Source: DATFVA01 sp963815785
GTDB lineage: Bacteria > Bacteroidota > Ignavibacteria > Ignavibacteriales > Ignavibacteriaceae
Length of the DNA stretch: 64,000 nt
Assembly: GCA_963815785.1 (NCBI GenBank)
Contig: CAWFHZ010000005.1
Location: 124,001 to 188,000, forward strand
Direction of reading: 5' to 3'
The notes under the pieces were generated by a model. It did no database searches and had not been told where the DNA came from. It worked only from the letters and a program-made list of their open reading frames with translations. Below are positions 56,224 to 64,000 of the stretch, piece by piece (positions within the stretch are counted from its first letter, which is position 1; each line of letters opens with the position of its first letter). Made by a program: the position numbers and the translations under genes.

Positions 56224-57214
56224 TTAATTAGTTTTTATTTTTTCGCTCAGACACACTTGTGCTTTTTCAAGTATTTCCAGAACTTCTAATGCATGAATCC
56301 CATCAGTCAGGGGTTTTTTATTGTTAAGTATACATTCAAAAAAATGCTTCTGTTCCTCAGCAAGTGGCTGAAGGTTTTCAAATTCTATTATTTCAAAATC
56401 ATCCTCAAATTTTTGAAGTGCTCCGTTAATATTTCTGAAACCTTTGGGGTAGAATTTCAGTTTATCTGTCTTCAGACTATCTTCAAAGACAAACATTCCT
56501 TCTGCACCAATTACAACCAGTCTCTGCTCTTTAAAAGGATGAAGCCAACTAACAAAAATATGAGCGTAAATATTCCCAGGATATGATAAATAAGTTATTG
56601 TAGTATCTTCAATTTCATTTTGTAAAATATCAGCTCCTTTGGCGTCTATATAAACGGGATTGCTTTCCAGCAGAAATTGGATAACGGAAATATCATGCGG
56701 CGCAAAACTCCAAAGTATATTTTCTTCACTTCTAATTGCACCAAGATTAAGCCTGTTGCTATATATATATTGCAGCTTTCCAATTTTGTTACTCTCGATC
56801 ATCTCCTTCATTTTTTTAACAGCAGGATGATATAGTAAAACGTGACCCTACCATCAATTTCATTCCAGTATTTTCTGCAATATCAACCAATTCCCTGGCT
56901 TCAGAAGAAATTAAAGTAATTGGTTTTTCCACCAGAACATTTTTGCCATTCTCCAATGCTTCTTTAGCAATTTTAAAATGTGTTTCGGCAGGAGTAGCTA
57001 TTATCAGAGCGTTAATATTAGGGTTATCGATTAAATCTTCAAGTCTGGTTGTGAATGGAATGTCTGCAGATATTTCCGCAATTTTTTCCGAAGCTTTTGG
57101 ATTAAAGTCACATACAAATTTTAATTTATCACCCAGCAATTGGTAAGAAGTCCGAACATGATTTATACCCCATCTGCCCGCACCTATAATCCCTAAATTT
57201 ATCCCGTCAACCAT
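56224..57214 (-). CDS. Gfo/Idh/MocA oxidoreductase (WbpB-like), one frameshift
   Basis: NAD-dependent oxidoreductase, about 329 aa when corrected. The N-terminal Rossmann domain shows LGIIGAGRWGINHVRTSYQL, LIIATPAETHFKIAKEAL, and the family motif NVLVEKPITLISSEARELVD. The C-terminal domain shows IYSNRLNLGAIRSEENILWS, SFAPHDISVIQFLL. Between them one surplus base at about 56845 disrupts LMVGHVLLYHPAVKKMKEMI; removing it joins the halves. Its position directly after the UDP-GlcNAc dehydrogenase (1-base gap) and before the WbpD-like gene matches WbpB, which oxidises UDP-GlcNAcA at C3. A single-base sequence error is likely. Confidence 0.9.
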
Positions 57215-57215
57215 A

Positions 57216-58550
57216 CTAAGCCTTCTCTATCTTTATATTATCAATAATCCCATGTCTTGAGAACGCATTCCTGCTATCTACTATAAGATTTGAATTTTCA
57301 GCAATCATTTTATAATCATAATCGGTATGATCAGTACTTAAAACAACAAGATCAAATTTTTGAAGATTTTCTTTTGTTAATTCTATTGATTCCATATCGA
57401 AATTATACTTACGAGTCTTTGGTAGTTTAGCTACAAATGGATCATTATAAAAAACTTCACTTCCTTTTTCGCGGAAAAGTTCTATGAGTCTCAATGAAGG
57501 GGATTCCCGCATATCATCAATATCTTTCTTATAAGCAACACCAAGAATAAGAATTTTCGAACCATTCAGAGATTTTTTGACCTTATTCAGGGCTTCACTA
57601 CTTTTATCTACAACATAATACGGCATATGAGTGTTTACTTCTCCAGCGAGTTCAATGAAACGCGTATGCATTTCATATTCACGTGCTTTCCAAGTTAAAT
57701 AAAACGGATCAATAGGGATGCAATGTCCTCCCAATCCTGGGCCCGGGAAAAAAGGATGGAATCCAAAGGGTTTAGTTGAGGCAGCTTCTATAACTTCCCA
57801 TACATCAATACCCATTTTATCAAATACCATCTTTAATTCATTAACCAGTGCTATGTTTACAGAACGATAAATATTTTCTGTAAGTTTTGTTGCTTCAGCA
57901 GCCCTTGTTGAAGATACCGGAACAGTTTTTACAACAACATTATTGTACAAAGAACAGGCGATTTTTACACAATTAGGGGTAATACCTCCTACAACTTTAG
58001 GAATTGTTGCCGTATTAAAACTTGGATTGTTTGGATCCTCTCTTTCCGGTGAAAATGAGAGATAAAAATCTTCTCCCACTACAAATTTTTTCCCCCCTTC
58101 ACGCTCACCGGCTTTTTCAAACAAAGGCAACAAAATTTCATCAGTGGTTCCGGGATATGTTGTTGATTCAAGAGATACTAATTGCCCCTTCCTAAGATAT
58201 TTTGCAATTGTTTCCGTCGTGTTGATAATATATGTCATATCAGGCTCACGGTGTTCATTAAGGGGAGTAGGAACGCAAATGATTACCGCATCAGTTTCAG
58301 GAAGTCTATCAAATTCCACTGTAGCTGAAAATTTTTTAGAGGTTATAACTTTTTTTATCCTTTCGGCAGAAATATGTTTTATGTAGGTTTTACCTTCACT
58401 AAGATTTTCAACTTTTTTCTGATCCAAATCAAATCCAATGACCCTAAAACCTTTGGAGGCAAATTCCAACCCAAGGGGAAGCCCTACATAACCTAATCCA
58501 ATTATCCCAATTACCGCAGATTTATTTTGAATTTTTTTTAATAATTCCAT
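57216..58550 (-). CDS. UDP-N-acetylglucosamine 6-dehydrogenase (WbpA-like nucleotide sugar dehydrogenase)
   Basis: A 444-aa NAD-dependent dehydrogenase that oxidises UDP-GlcNAc (or a related sugar) to its uronic acid. Marks: AVIGIIGLGYVGLPLGLEFA at the N-terminus, VIICVPTPLNEHREPDMTYI, LVSLESTTYPGTTDEILLPL, YLSFSPEREDPNNPSF, the catalytic cysteine in GPGLGGHCIPIDPFYLTWKA, and ILGVAYKKDIDDMRESPSL in the C-terminal domain. The E-x-T-T-Y-P-G-T segment is typical of WbpA-type enzymes. AAAGGATAT lies before the ATG. It is the first gene of the eight-gene operon; the operon promoter should lie in 58551-58739. Confidence 0.93.
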   Translation of the reverse strand: MELLKKIQNKSAVIGIIGLGYVGLPLGLEFASKGFRVIGFDLDQKKVENLSEGKTYIKHISAERIKKVITSKKFSATVEFDRLPETDAVIICVPTPLNEHREPDMTYIINTTETIAKYLRKGQLVSLESTTYPGTTDEILLPLFEKAGEREGGKKFVVGEDFYLSFSPEREDPNNPSFNTATIPKVVGGITPNCVKIACSLYNNVVVKTVPVSSTRAAEATKLTENIYRSVNIALVNELKMVFDKMGIDVWEVIEAASTKPFGFHPFFPGPGLGGHCIPIDPFYLTWKAREYEMHTRFIELAGEVNTHMPYYVVDKSSEALNKVKKSLNGSKILILGVAYKKDIDDMRESPSLRLIELFREKGSEVFYNDPFVAKLPKTRKYNFDMESIELTKENLQKFDLVVLSTDHTDYDYKMIAENSNLIVDSRNAFSRHGIIDNIKIEKA

Positions 58551-58739
58551 ACATATCCTTTAATACAATTTAATTTAGAGTAAAAAATAATATCAAAAAG
58601 CAAGCCGGGTTGCAATTAAAAGCGGTATTCTTGTATACCTTAATTTCATTTAAATAAGGCGTAAATTTACAGAGGAAAGTTGAAAGGACAAAATTGAATT
58701 AGAATAGACTATTGACCTAAAACAGGTAAAAATCCCATT

Positions 58740-60119
58740 TCAAAGCAATGTTCCGCTAAGAATAAAAATTGCCACCATAAAATATATTATCAATCCAACT
58801 ACATCGACAATAGTTGCTACCAGCGGGGCACTGGAAGTTGCCGGATCTGCCCCTAATTTCTTTAAAATAAATGGTAACATTGATCCAGACAAAGTCCCCC
58901 ACAAAACTACCCCTACTAAAGCTATAGAAACTGTAAGTCCGATCAGAAACCAATGGGCACCATAGACATCCGAAGTTGCCTGCCATATAGAAATTCTTAA
59001 AAAACCGATTATTGCCAGTATAAAGCCAAGTATAACACCTGAAATAATCTCTCTCCTCATAACAAAAAACCAATCTTTTAGCGAGATTTCACCGAGGGAG
59101 AGAGCACGGATAACAAGTGTAGATGCCTGAGAACCTGAATTGCCACCACTCGAAATTATCAGTGGAATAAATAAACTTAAAACAACTGCTTTACTGATCT
59201 GATTCTCAAAAAGTCCCATTGCAGTTGCTGTAAACATCTCTCCAACGAACAACAAAGCAAGCCAGCCTCCACGTTTTTTAATCATTTCAAACAATGATAT
59301 TGATGAATATGCCTCCTCAAGAGCGGTAACACCTCCTAATTTATGAATGTCTTCTGTTGCCTCTTCTTCTGCAACATCAAGTACATCATCCACCGTAACT
59401 ATTCCTAAGAGCACACCGAAGGAATCTACAACAGGAAGGGCAATCCGGTCATATTTCTTAAATATTTCAACCGCAGTTTCCTGATCATCATAAACATTCA
59501 GGGCAGTATAATTTTCATCCATAAGATCGAGAACCCTCAAGTTTAACTCGGCAAGAAGTATTTCACGGATTCTAACATCATCAATTAATTTCCCCTTTTC
59601 ATTAATAACATAAAGATTGTTAATCGTTTCTTTATCATTTCCATTTTTTCTTATATAGTCAAGTACACCTTCAATTGTCCATTCCGGTTTTACCGCAAGA
59701 TAATCTGGTGTCATTAACCTTCCAACACTATCTTCCGGATATCCTAGCAGTGTACGTGCTATCTGCCTTTCTTCAGCAGAAAGCATCATCATTAACTGCC
59801 GGGCAGCACTACTTGGTAAATCTTCCAATAATGCTGTACGATCATCAGGAGACATTTCATTTAATATTGATGCTACTTCCTCTTTACCCATGGCTTTAAG
59901 CAAAGTTACCTGCATATCAAATTCCATGTATTCAAAGGTATCTGCTGCCAGGTCATAAGGAAGAACGCGAAAAACTACTGCTTGTTCATTTTCGGTAAGT
60001 TCAGAGATTAGTTCGGCTATATCGGCTGGTGACCAGTCACTTAAAACTTCTTTGAGAGTGCTAAGCTTTCGCTCCTCTATTAAGGATTTTATTTCCGGCC
60101 GTAATAATTGACTCAGCAT
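58740..60119 (-). CDS. mgtE: Magnesium transporter MgtE
   Basis: A 459-aa Mg2+ channel. The N-terminal cytosolic superhelix is present (LSDWSPADIAELISELTENE, LPYDLAADTFEYMEFDMQVT, MSPDDRTALLEDLPSSAAR), followed by two CBS domains (GRLMTPDYLAVKPEWTIEGV, LMDENYTALNVYDDQETAVE, IALPVVDSFGVLLGIVTVDD). Five membrane helices follow, including FIPLIISSGGNSGSQASTLV, VGVVLWGTLSGSMLPFILKK and the ADPATSSAPLVATIVDVVGL end segment. AGGAG lies 7 bases before the ATG. It is monocistronic and divergent from pdxB. Confidence 0.95.
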   Translation of the reverse strand: MLSQLLRPEIKSLIEERKLSTLKEVLSDWSPADIAELISELTENEQAVVFRVLPYDLAADTFEYMEFDMQVTLLKAMGKEEVASILNEMSPDDRTALLEDLPSSAARQLMMMLSAEERQIARTLLGYPEDSVGRLMTPDYLAVKPEWTIEGVLDYIRKNGNDKETINNLYVINEKGKLIDDVRIREILLAELNLRVLDLMDENYTALNVYDDQETAVEIFKKYDRIALPVVDSFGVLLGIVTVDDVLDVAEEEATEDIHKLGGVTALEEAYSSISLFEMIKKRGGWLALLFVGEMFTATAMGLFENQISKAVVLSLFIPLIISSGGNSGSQASTLVIRALSLGEISLKDWFFVMRREIISGVILGFILAIIGFLRISIWQATSDVYGAHWFLIGLTVSIALVGVVLWGTLSGSMLPFILKKLGADPATSSAPLVATIVDVVGLIIYFMVAIFILSGTLL

Positions 60120-60274
60120 TTTATCTCTCCTAACTTTAAGTGAACACTTTATTTTTACATATTCTTTGTCTTTAAATAATATTTTAAGAAAAGTTATAAA
60201 AAATATATTTTAATGTTTGAAAAAACAACGCATTGGTATTTATTATTATAGTTACATTTCAAAAAAGATCAAAT

Positions 60275-61420
60275 ATGTACAAAATATTAATAGATGAAAA
60301 CATTCCATTTGCAGAAGAAGCCTTTAAAGAATTTGGAACTCCGAAATTATTACCGGGCCGTGATATAAATAAATTTACAATAAAAGATACTGATATTTTA
60401 ATAGTAAGATCGATTACCAGAGTTAATGAATCACTCTTAAAAGGAAGCTCTGTTAAATTTGTAGGAACAACAACGATTGGAACAGATCATATTGATTTGA
60501 AATATCTCGAAGACAGGAAAATCGGTTTTGCTAATGCTCCAGGCTGTAATGCTGATTCCGTAGCGGAATACGTTTATTCCGGAATAATAAAAATTGCTGC
60601 TGAAAAAGAAATAAAATTAAAAGAGAAGACAATAGGGATAATTGGCTGCGGAAATATCGGTAGTCGTGTAGCCGCAATTGCAAAAAATTTCGGAATGAAT
60701 ACTTTGCTGAATGATCCCCCATTAAAAAGACAAACAGGGGAAAAGTATTTTGTCCCATATGAGGAATCTTTAACTGCAGATATAGTTACATATCATGTTC
60801 CTTTAATAATGGAAGGTGTAGATAAAACATTTCACATGTTATCTGAAAAACAGCTAAAAACTTTTAATAATGATAAACTAATTTTAAATACTTCCAGGGG
60901 AAGTGTTGTTTCAAATGATGACCTGAAAAAGTTCCTGGTTAAAAAAAATCACAGTTTAGTTCTTGATGTTTGGGAAAATGAACCGGCAATTGATATTGAT
61001 TTATTAGAGCATCTAAATTTTGCCACTCCACATATTGCCGGTTATTCATATGAAGGAAAAGTGAATGGAACAATAATGGTTTATGAAGCGTTGCGTAAAT
61101 TTTTTAATAAAAATGGAATTGGTTGGCAGCCAATATTGCCTGATGTCGAAAATTCAATTCTGGATTTTCCTCGTTCTGAAAGCCTTGAAAAATCTCTTAA
61201 CAAAATAATCACCAAAATTTATGATATAGAAAATGATGATATTAATTTAAGAGAAATAGAAAAACAGTATGAAAATGAAAGAGGAATGTACTTTGATCAA
61301 TTAAGAAAAAATTATCCGGTAAGAAGAGAATTTAAAAATTACACTATAAGGATTAATAAAAATCTGAAAGAGGAAATAAATATTTTGAAGGCTCTAAGAT
61401 TTAACTTAATTGTGGATTAA
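60275..61420 (+). CDS. pdxB: 4-phosphoerythronate dehydrogenase
   Basis: Second step of the DXP-dependent pyridoxal-phosphate pathway (erythronate-4-phosphate oxidation). 381 aa, D-isomer 2-hydroxyacid dehydrogenase fold. Marks: ILIDENIPFAEEAFKEFG, DILIVRSITRVNESLL, FVGTTTIGTDHIDLKYL, NAPGCNADSVAEYVYSG, GIIGCGNIGSRVAAIAKNFG, LNTSRGSVVSNDDLKKFL, LDVWENEPAIDIDLLEH and ATPHIAGYSYEGKVNGT, with the C-terminal dimerisation part (DFPRSESLEKSLN). The ATG at 60275 is chosen since the upstream TTG at 60233 would add only 14 hydrophobic residues not found in the family. The 3' end overlaps the MORN-TonB gene by 4 bases. Confidence 0.93.
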   Translation: MYKILIDENIPFAEEAFKEFGTPKLLPGRDINKFTIKDTDILIVRSITRVNESLLKGSSVKFVGTTTIGTDHIDLKYLEDRKIGFANAPGCNADSVAEYVYSGIIKIAAEKEIKLKEKTIGIIGCGNIGSRVAAIAKNFGMNTLLNDPPLKRQTGEKYFVPYEESLTADIVTYHVPLIMEGVDKTFHMLSEKQLKTFNNDKLILNTSRGSVVSNDDLKKFLVKKNHSLVLDVWENEPAIDIDLLEHLNFATPHIAGYSYEGKVNGTIMVYEALRKFFNKNGIGWQPILPDVENSILDFPRSESLEKSLNKIITKIYDIENDDINLREIEKQYENERGMYFDQLRKNYPVRREFKNYTIRINKNLKEEINILKALRFNLIVD

Positions 61421-62235
61421 TTTGAATGATCAAGTTTAAACTCCAAAGGAATTACCATCTGTGTTTTAACCGGTTTCCCTCGTATTAAGCCGGGAGAAAA
61501 TTTAGCATAAAGAATTGTTATGCGGGCTACATCATCACAGCCGTAACCAATTCCGCTTTCTACCTCTGCTTTGGTTACATCTCCATTCTGATCAATGAAC
61601 GTCCTTATTTTCACTGTGCCTTCGATGTTATGCTCTTTGGCATATGCAGGGTAAACCAGTTTTTTCTGCAATTGAGCAATTCCTCCGATTGGTTCCGGCA
61701 TAACTTCAGCGCTTAAATAATATGCAGGATCATCTTCATAGTTGTTTTCTTTTATTGTTGGCGGAACAAGCATTTCTTCGGTTTTTTTGACTCTGCTTTT
61801 ATCTACAACAGTTTTTTCCGGAGTTTTATCGGCTGCAGCAATCTCAGTATTTTCTCCGGGTACTTCTTTGACAGGTTGTTCTTCAATTACCCTTTTGCCT
61901 TCAGTAAAATCTTTATCAGCAACCCAGGTCCCGTTATCATCAAAATAAGAAGTTGGTCCCTCCCTTTTTCCATTTTCAATCGTAAAAAGTTCTTTCATTT
62001 TCCCATTTTCATCATATTGTTTTACCAACCCGTCTACCCTACCGTTTATATAGTTTACTTCCTCTTTAATCTTACCATTTTCAAAATAAAATTTAGCCTC
62101 ACCATCACGTATATTTCTTGAGAAGTTAATTTCCGATTTTAATGAATCATTAGGATAATAAGATTTTATCAATCCTTCCTGAGCAAAAGAAACTGAAAGA
62201 AAAATTGCTAAAAAGAAAATCGTTTTCATTTTCAT
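61417..62235 (-). CDS. Exported MORN-repeat protein with TonB C-terminal domain
   Basis: A 272-aa protein. The signal peptide ends SVSFAQ at about residue 18. Residues about 20-110 form MORN/YwqK-type repeats (RDGEAKFYFENGKIKEEVNY, GRVDGLVKQYDENGKMKELF, GKREGPTSYFDDNGTW). A charged linker follows (VKEVPGENTEIAAADKTPEK). Residues about 180-268 form a TonB_C domain (MPEPIGGIAQLQKKLVYPAY, EGTVKIRTFIDQNGDVTKAE, KTQMVIPLEFKL). The usual TonB membrane helix is absent, so this is probably a periplasmic protein rather than an energy transducer. It is convergent with pdxB. Confidence 0.87.
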   Translation of the reverse strand: MKMKTIFFLAIFLSVSFAQEGLIKSYYPNDSLKSEINFSRNIRDGEAKFYFENGKIKEEVNYINGRVDGLVKQYDENGKMKELFTIENGKREGPTSYFDDNGTWVADKDFTEGKRVIEEQPVKEVPGENTEIAAADKTPEKTVVDKSRVKKTEEMLVPPTIKENNYEDDPAYYLSAEVMPEPIGGIAQLQKKLVYPAYAKEHNIEGTVKIRTFIDQNGDVTKAEVESGIGYGCDDVARITILYAKFSPGLIRGKPVKTQMVIPLEFKLDHSN

Positions 62236-62273
62236 CTTGATAATTTACAAAAACAGAGTTGATAAGTTAAAAA

Positions 62274-62777
62274 TTAATTCTTTATTATAAGAGGTAGAAA
62301 TATAGTAATGAGAAAGGTAATGATGCCTAAACTAAAAATAAAATAACCTATTTCAGTATCATAGTTTAATAATCCCATCTGGTTCAAAATCCAGTTCCAG
62401 TCGTGGTAAACTTTATTTCCCCCAAGCAAATGGAGTTTACGTGCGCTCGCATCAGCGGCATAAACACTAATATTAATTAAGTTCTGACCCAGCCAGAGTA
62501 AAGCGAATTGAACTCCTGTAATATAGTTGTTCCTTAAAAAATAATAAGCAATAATAGAAGGAAAAATAACCTGCATTAAAGAGCCGCCCAAGGTGTATAT
62601 AAATTTTCCAAAGATCATAAAAAAAATATGACCGGCTTCATGGATTACAAGATCGGCATTATCAATAAATGTATAATGGCCTCTGTTAAGTGTGTAATAT
62701 AAAGCAATTGGAATTATTATTAAGGAAGGAATCCATCTTTTCAGGATTGATTTAGATATATGCTTTTGAAACTCCAA
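62274..62777 (-). CDS. Small membrane protein with HEAGH metalloprotease-like motif
   Basis: A 167-aa protein with about four hydrophobic segments. The second helix region carries LVIHEAGHIFFMIFGKFIYT, an HExxH zinc-binding motif as in the M50/S2P group of intramembrane proteases. Further on it has FALLWLGQNLINISVYAADA and LHLLGGNKVYHDWNWILN, where acidic or histidine residues could complete the site. The start is a TTG directly after the stop of the histidine kinase gene (TAA-TTG), so the two are translationally coupled. No other start codon fits the N-terminus. I infer an intramembrane metalloprotease-like role; the family has no function I know. Confidence 0.75.
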   Translation of the reverse strand: MEFQKHISKSILKRWIPSLIIIPIALYYTLNRGHYTFIDNADLVIHEAGHIFFMIFGKFIYTLGGSLMQVIFPSIIAYYFLRNNYITGVQFALLWLGQNLINISVYAADASARKLHLLGGNKVYHDWNWILNQMGLLNYDTEIGYFIFSLGIITFLITIFLPLIIKN

Positions 62778-64000
62778 TTATGAAATTGCTTGCAAATTAT
62801 TTTCTTTTACAGACTTTAAGGTCTTTTTTTCAGCTGATTTATTAAATACTACTTTAAATATTGTACCTTTTTTCTTCTCACTTTTTACAAATATCTCAGC
62901 TTTATTTAATTCAACATATTTTTTAACCAGTGCCAAACCAAGTCCATTGCCTTCAAACTCACGCTTATAACCCATATCTTCCTGGGAAAATGGTGTGAAC
63001 AGTTTTTTCATGTATTCATCTGACATTCCTATACCGGTATCTTTAACTTCAACATTAATTTTTCCAGGTTTTTCTTCAGTTATTTGAACTTCTATTTTTC
63101 CTGTCTGAGTATATTTAATTGCATTCCCAAGCAGGTTCTGAAAAATCTGGTTAAGGGTATATTTATCCCCGCTAATCAGAGGATCATAAACATGATTTGT
63201 AAAGGTTAAGGCAAGTTGCTTTTCCATTGCGAGTGATTTCATTTCATCAACGAGTGTTTTCAGGTCATTGCTTAAATTTATAACTTCAAATTGCGCCGAA
63301 TAGTTACCACTTTGAACTGAAGAAAGATTAAGTATCATATCTATTGTTCTCTGCAATCTTCTTCCGGCTGAATGAACTGAGTCGAGCAAAATATTAATAT
63401 CCTCATCTTCGGATGATAGATCTTCAGCGAGCATTGGTGTAGCTGTTAAAATAACGTTTAAAGGAGTTCTGATTTCGTGCGACATTTGAGCAAGGAATGC
63501 ACTTTTTAATCTATCCGATTCCTCAGCTTTTTCTTTTGATATTATCAGTTCCTTTTCAACTTTTTTACGTTCAGTAATATCAATAACCTGCTGAATAATG
63601 TGGTGCGGGTGATTACTTTCGTCTCTGGTTAAAACTGATTCGACTATCGCATGAATGATTGTACCTTCTTTTTTGTGCAATTCTTTTTCAAAATATACGT
63701 GCGAAAGTTTACCTCCTATAAGCGCATTATGCAAATGTTTATCATAGTCTATGTATTCTTCAACTGTAATTTCAGAAATATTTTTCCCTTCAATTTCTTC
63801 AGGAGAATATCCAAGTGTATCGCAAAACGCGTTATTACTCCGGATTATTTTTCCTTCAATAGACATAATAACCATGCCTATCGGAGCTCTTTCAAACAAT
63901 AGACGGAACTGTTCTTCACTTTGCCTTAATTTGTGTTCTGCAAGTCTCCGCTGATTTACTTCAAGATTTAGTTCTCCAATTTTATCTTTTACAATTGTTT
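62778..64000 (-). CDS. PAS-domain sensor histidine kinase, 5' truncated by window end
   Basis: The frame is open to the right edge, so the N-terminus lies outside the window. The visible part begins with a coiled-coil-like helix (KIGELNLEVNQRRLAEHKLR), then a PAS domain (FERAPIGMVIMSIEGKIIRS, ALIGGKLSHVYFEKELHKKE). A HisKA helix follows with the phosphoacceptor in QMSHEIRTPLNVILTATPML, then the HATPase (IFQNLLGNAIKYTQTGKIEV with the N-box, VKDTGIGMSDEYMKKLFTPF, GNGLGLALVKKYVELN). It is a classical hybrid-free kinase, cytosolic or membrane-linked according to the missing end. No response regulator is in the window. The gene is coupled to the HEAGH membrane protein downstream. Confidence 0.92.
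   Translation of the reverse strand, partial: TIVKDKIGELNLEVNQRRLAEHKLRQSEEQFRLLFERAPIGMVIMSIEGKIIRSNNAFCDTLGYSPEEIEGKNISEITVEEYIDYDKHLHNALIGGKLSHVYFEKELHKKEGTIIHAIVESVLTRDESNHPHHIIQQVIDITERKKVEKELIISKEKAEESDRLKSAFLAQMSHEIRTPLNVILTATPMLAEDLSSEDEDINILLDSVHSAGRRLQRTIDMILNLSSVQSGNYSAQFEVINLSNDLKTLVDEMKSLAMEKQLALTFTNHVYDPLISGDKYTLNQIFQNLLGNAIKYTQTGKIEVQITEEKPGKINVEVKDTGIGMSDEYMKKLFTPFSQEDMGYKREFEGNGLGLALVKKYVELNKAEIFVKSEKKKGTIFKVVFNKSAEKKTLKSVKENNLQAIS

Noticed and set aside
3689..57214. Programmed ribosomal frameshifting as explanation for the broken genes
   Set aside because: The sites share no slippery heptamer or downstream structure, affect unrelated genes, and include four separate breaks in one gene.
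61417..62235. Antitoxin of a toxin-antitoxin system (YwqK name)
   Set aside because: MORN-repeat proteins are often so named, but this one is exported, has a TonB_C domain and has no toxin neighbour.
1..64000. tRNA, rRNA, transposase, prophage or integron features
   Set aside because: I looked for conserved RNA motifs, DDE-type genes, terminal inverted repeats of insertion sequences and phage genes, and found none convincing.

Overview
The window looks like a chromosome segment of an Ignavibacteria-type member of the Bacteroidota/Chlorobi group. DNA is AT-rich, Shine-Dalgarno sites are often weak, and eight encoded exported proteins end in a type IX secretion (T9SS) type A sorting tail with the QNYPNPFNP signature and a basic C-terminus. 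The taxonomic placement is inferred from these tails and the gene families; no rRNA or tRNA gene is present to confirm it. I see no CRISPR array, transposase, prophage or integration site.

Layout. 1-4.6 kb: the end of an ammonium transporter, two small membrane proteins, a decayed SnoaL-like gene, a VOC-fold protein and a PEP-mutase-family enzyme. 4.8-20.7 kb: a secretome block on the minus strand (LVIVD/Ycf48 propeller, beta-helix/VCBS, Kelch, BNR, small-domain and DUF4397 proteins, all with T9SS tails), interrupted by a propeller-type sensor kinase and its NarL-type response regulator. 21.0-25.6 kb: a TPR-CHAT protease facing an ECF sigma/anti-sigma pair. 25.7-44 kb: Yip1 protein, sortilin-like propeller, pncB, DUF421, then a run of small repair, redox and housekeeping genes (GYD, YbaK, haem-binding protein, MsrB, YdeI, SDR, Ada, DUF1579, proS, ppa, U32, pepT). 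44-45.7 kb: another T9SS protein. 45.8-50.9 kb: a second ECF sigma / anti-sigma / TPR-CHAT locus, this time co-directional. 50.8-58.6 kb: an eight-gene nucleotide-sugar operon (WbpA-B-D-E-like enzymes with rfbA/rfbC inserted, then fcl-gmd). 58.7-64 kb: mgtE, pdxB, a MORN-TonB_C protein, a small HEAGH membrane protein and a PAS histidine kinase cut by the window end.

The most interesting system is the pair of paralogous loci that combine an ECF sigma factor, a membrane-spanning zinc-binding anti-sigma factor and an exported TPR-CHAT caspase-like protease (H810/C857 and H981/C1025). The two loci differ in gene order and in anti-sigma periplasmic domain (Ig-like versus TPR). They share a 12-base leader element upstream of the protease or anti-sigma gene and a hairpin between the sigma and anti-sigma genes. 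A plausible model is that the periplasmic protease cleaves the anti-sigma factor and frees the sigma factor; this is inference.

A caution on sequence quality: twelve otherwise well-conserved genes carry 19 single-base indels in total, including prolyl-tRNA synthetase. Five are deletions in homopolymers and 14 are insertions. Correcting each one restores a full-length protein of the expected family size, so consensus sequencing error is more likely than mass pseudogenisation. Frameshifted genes are given here as single features over their full extent.
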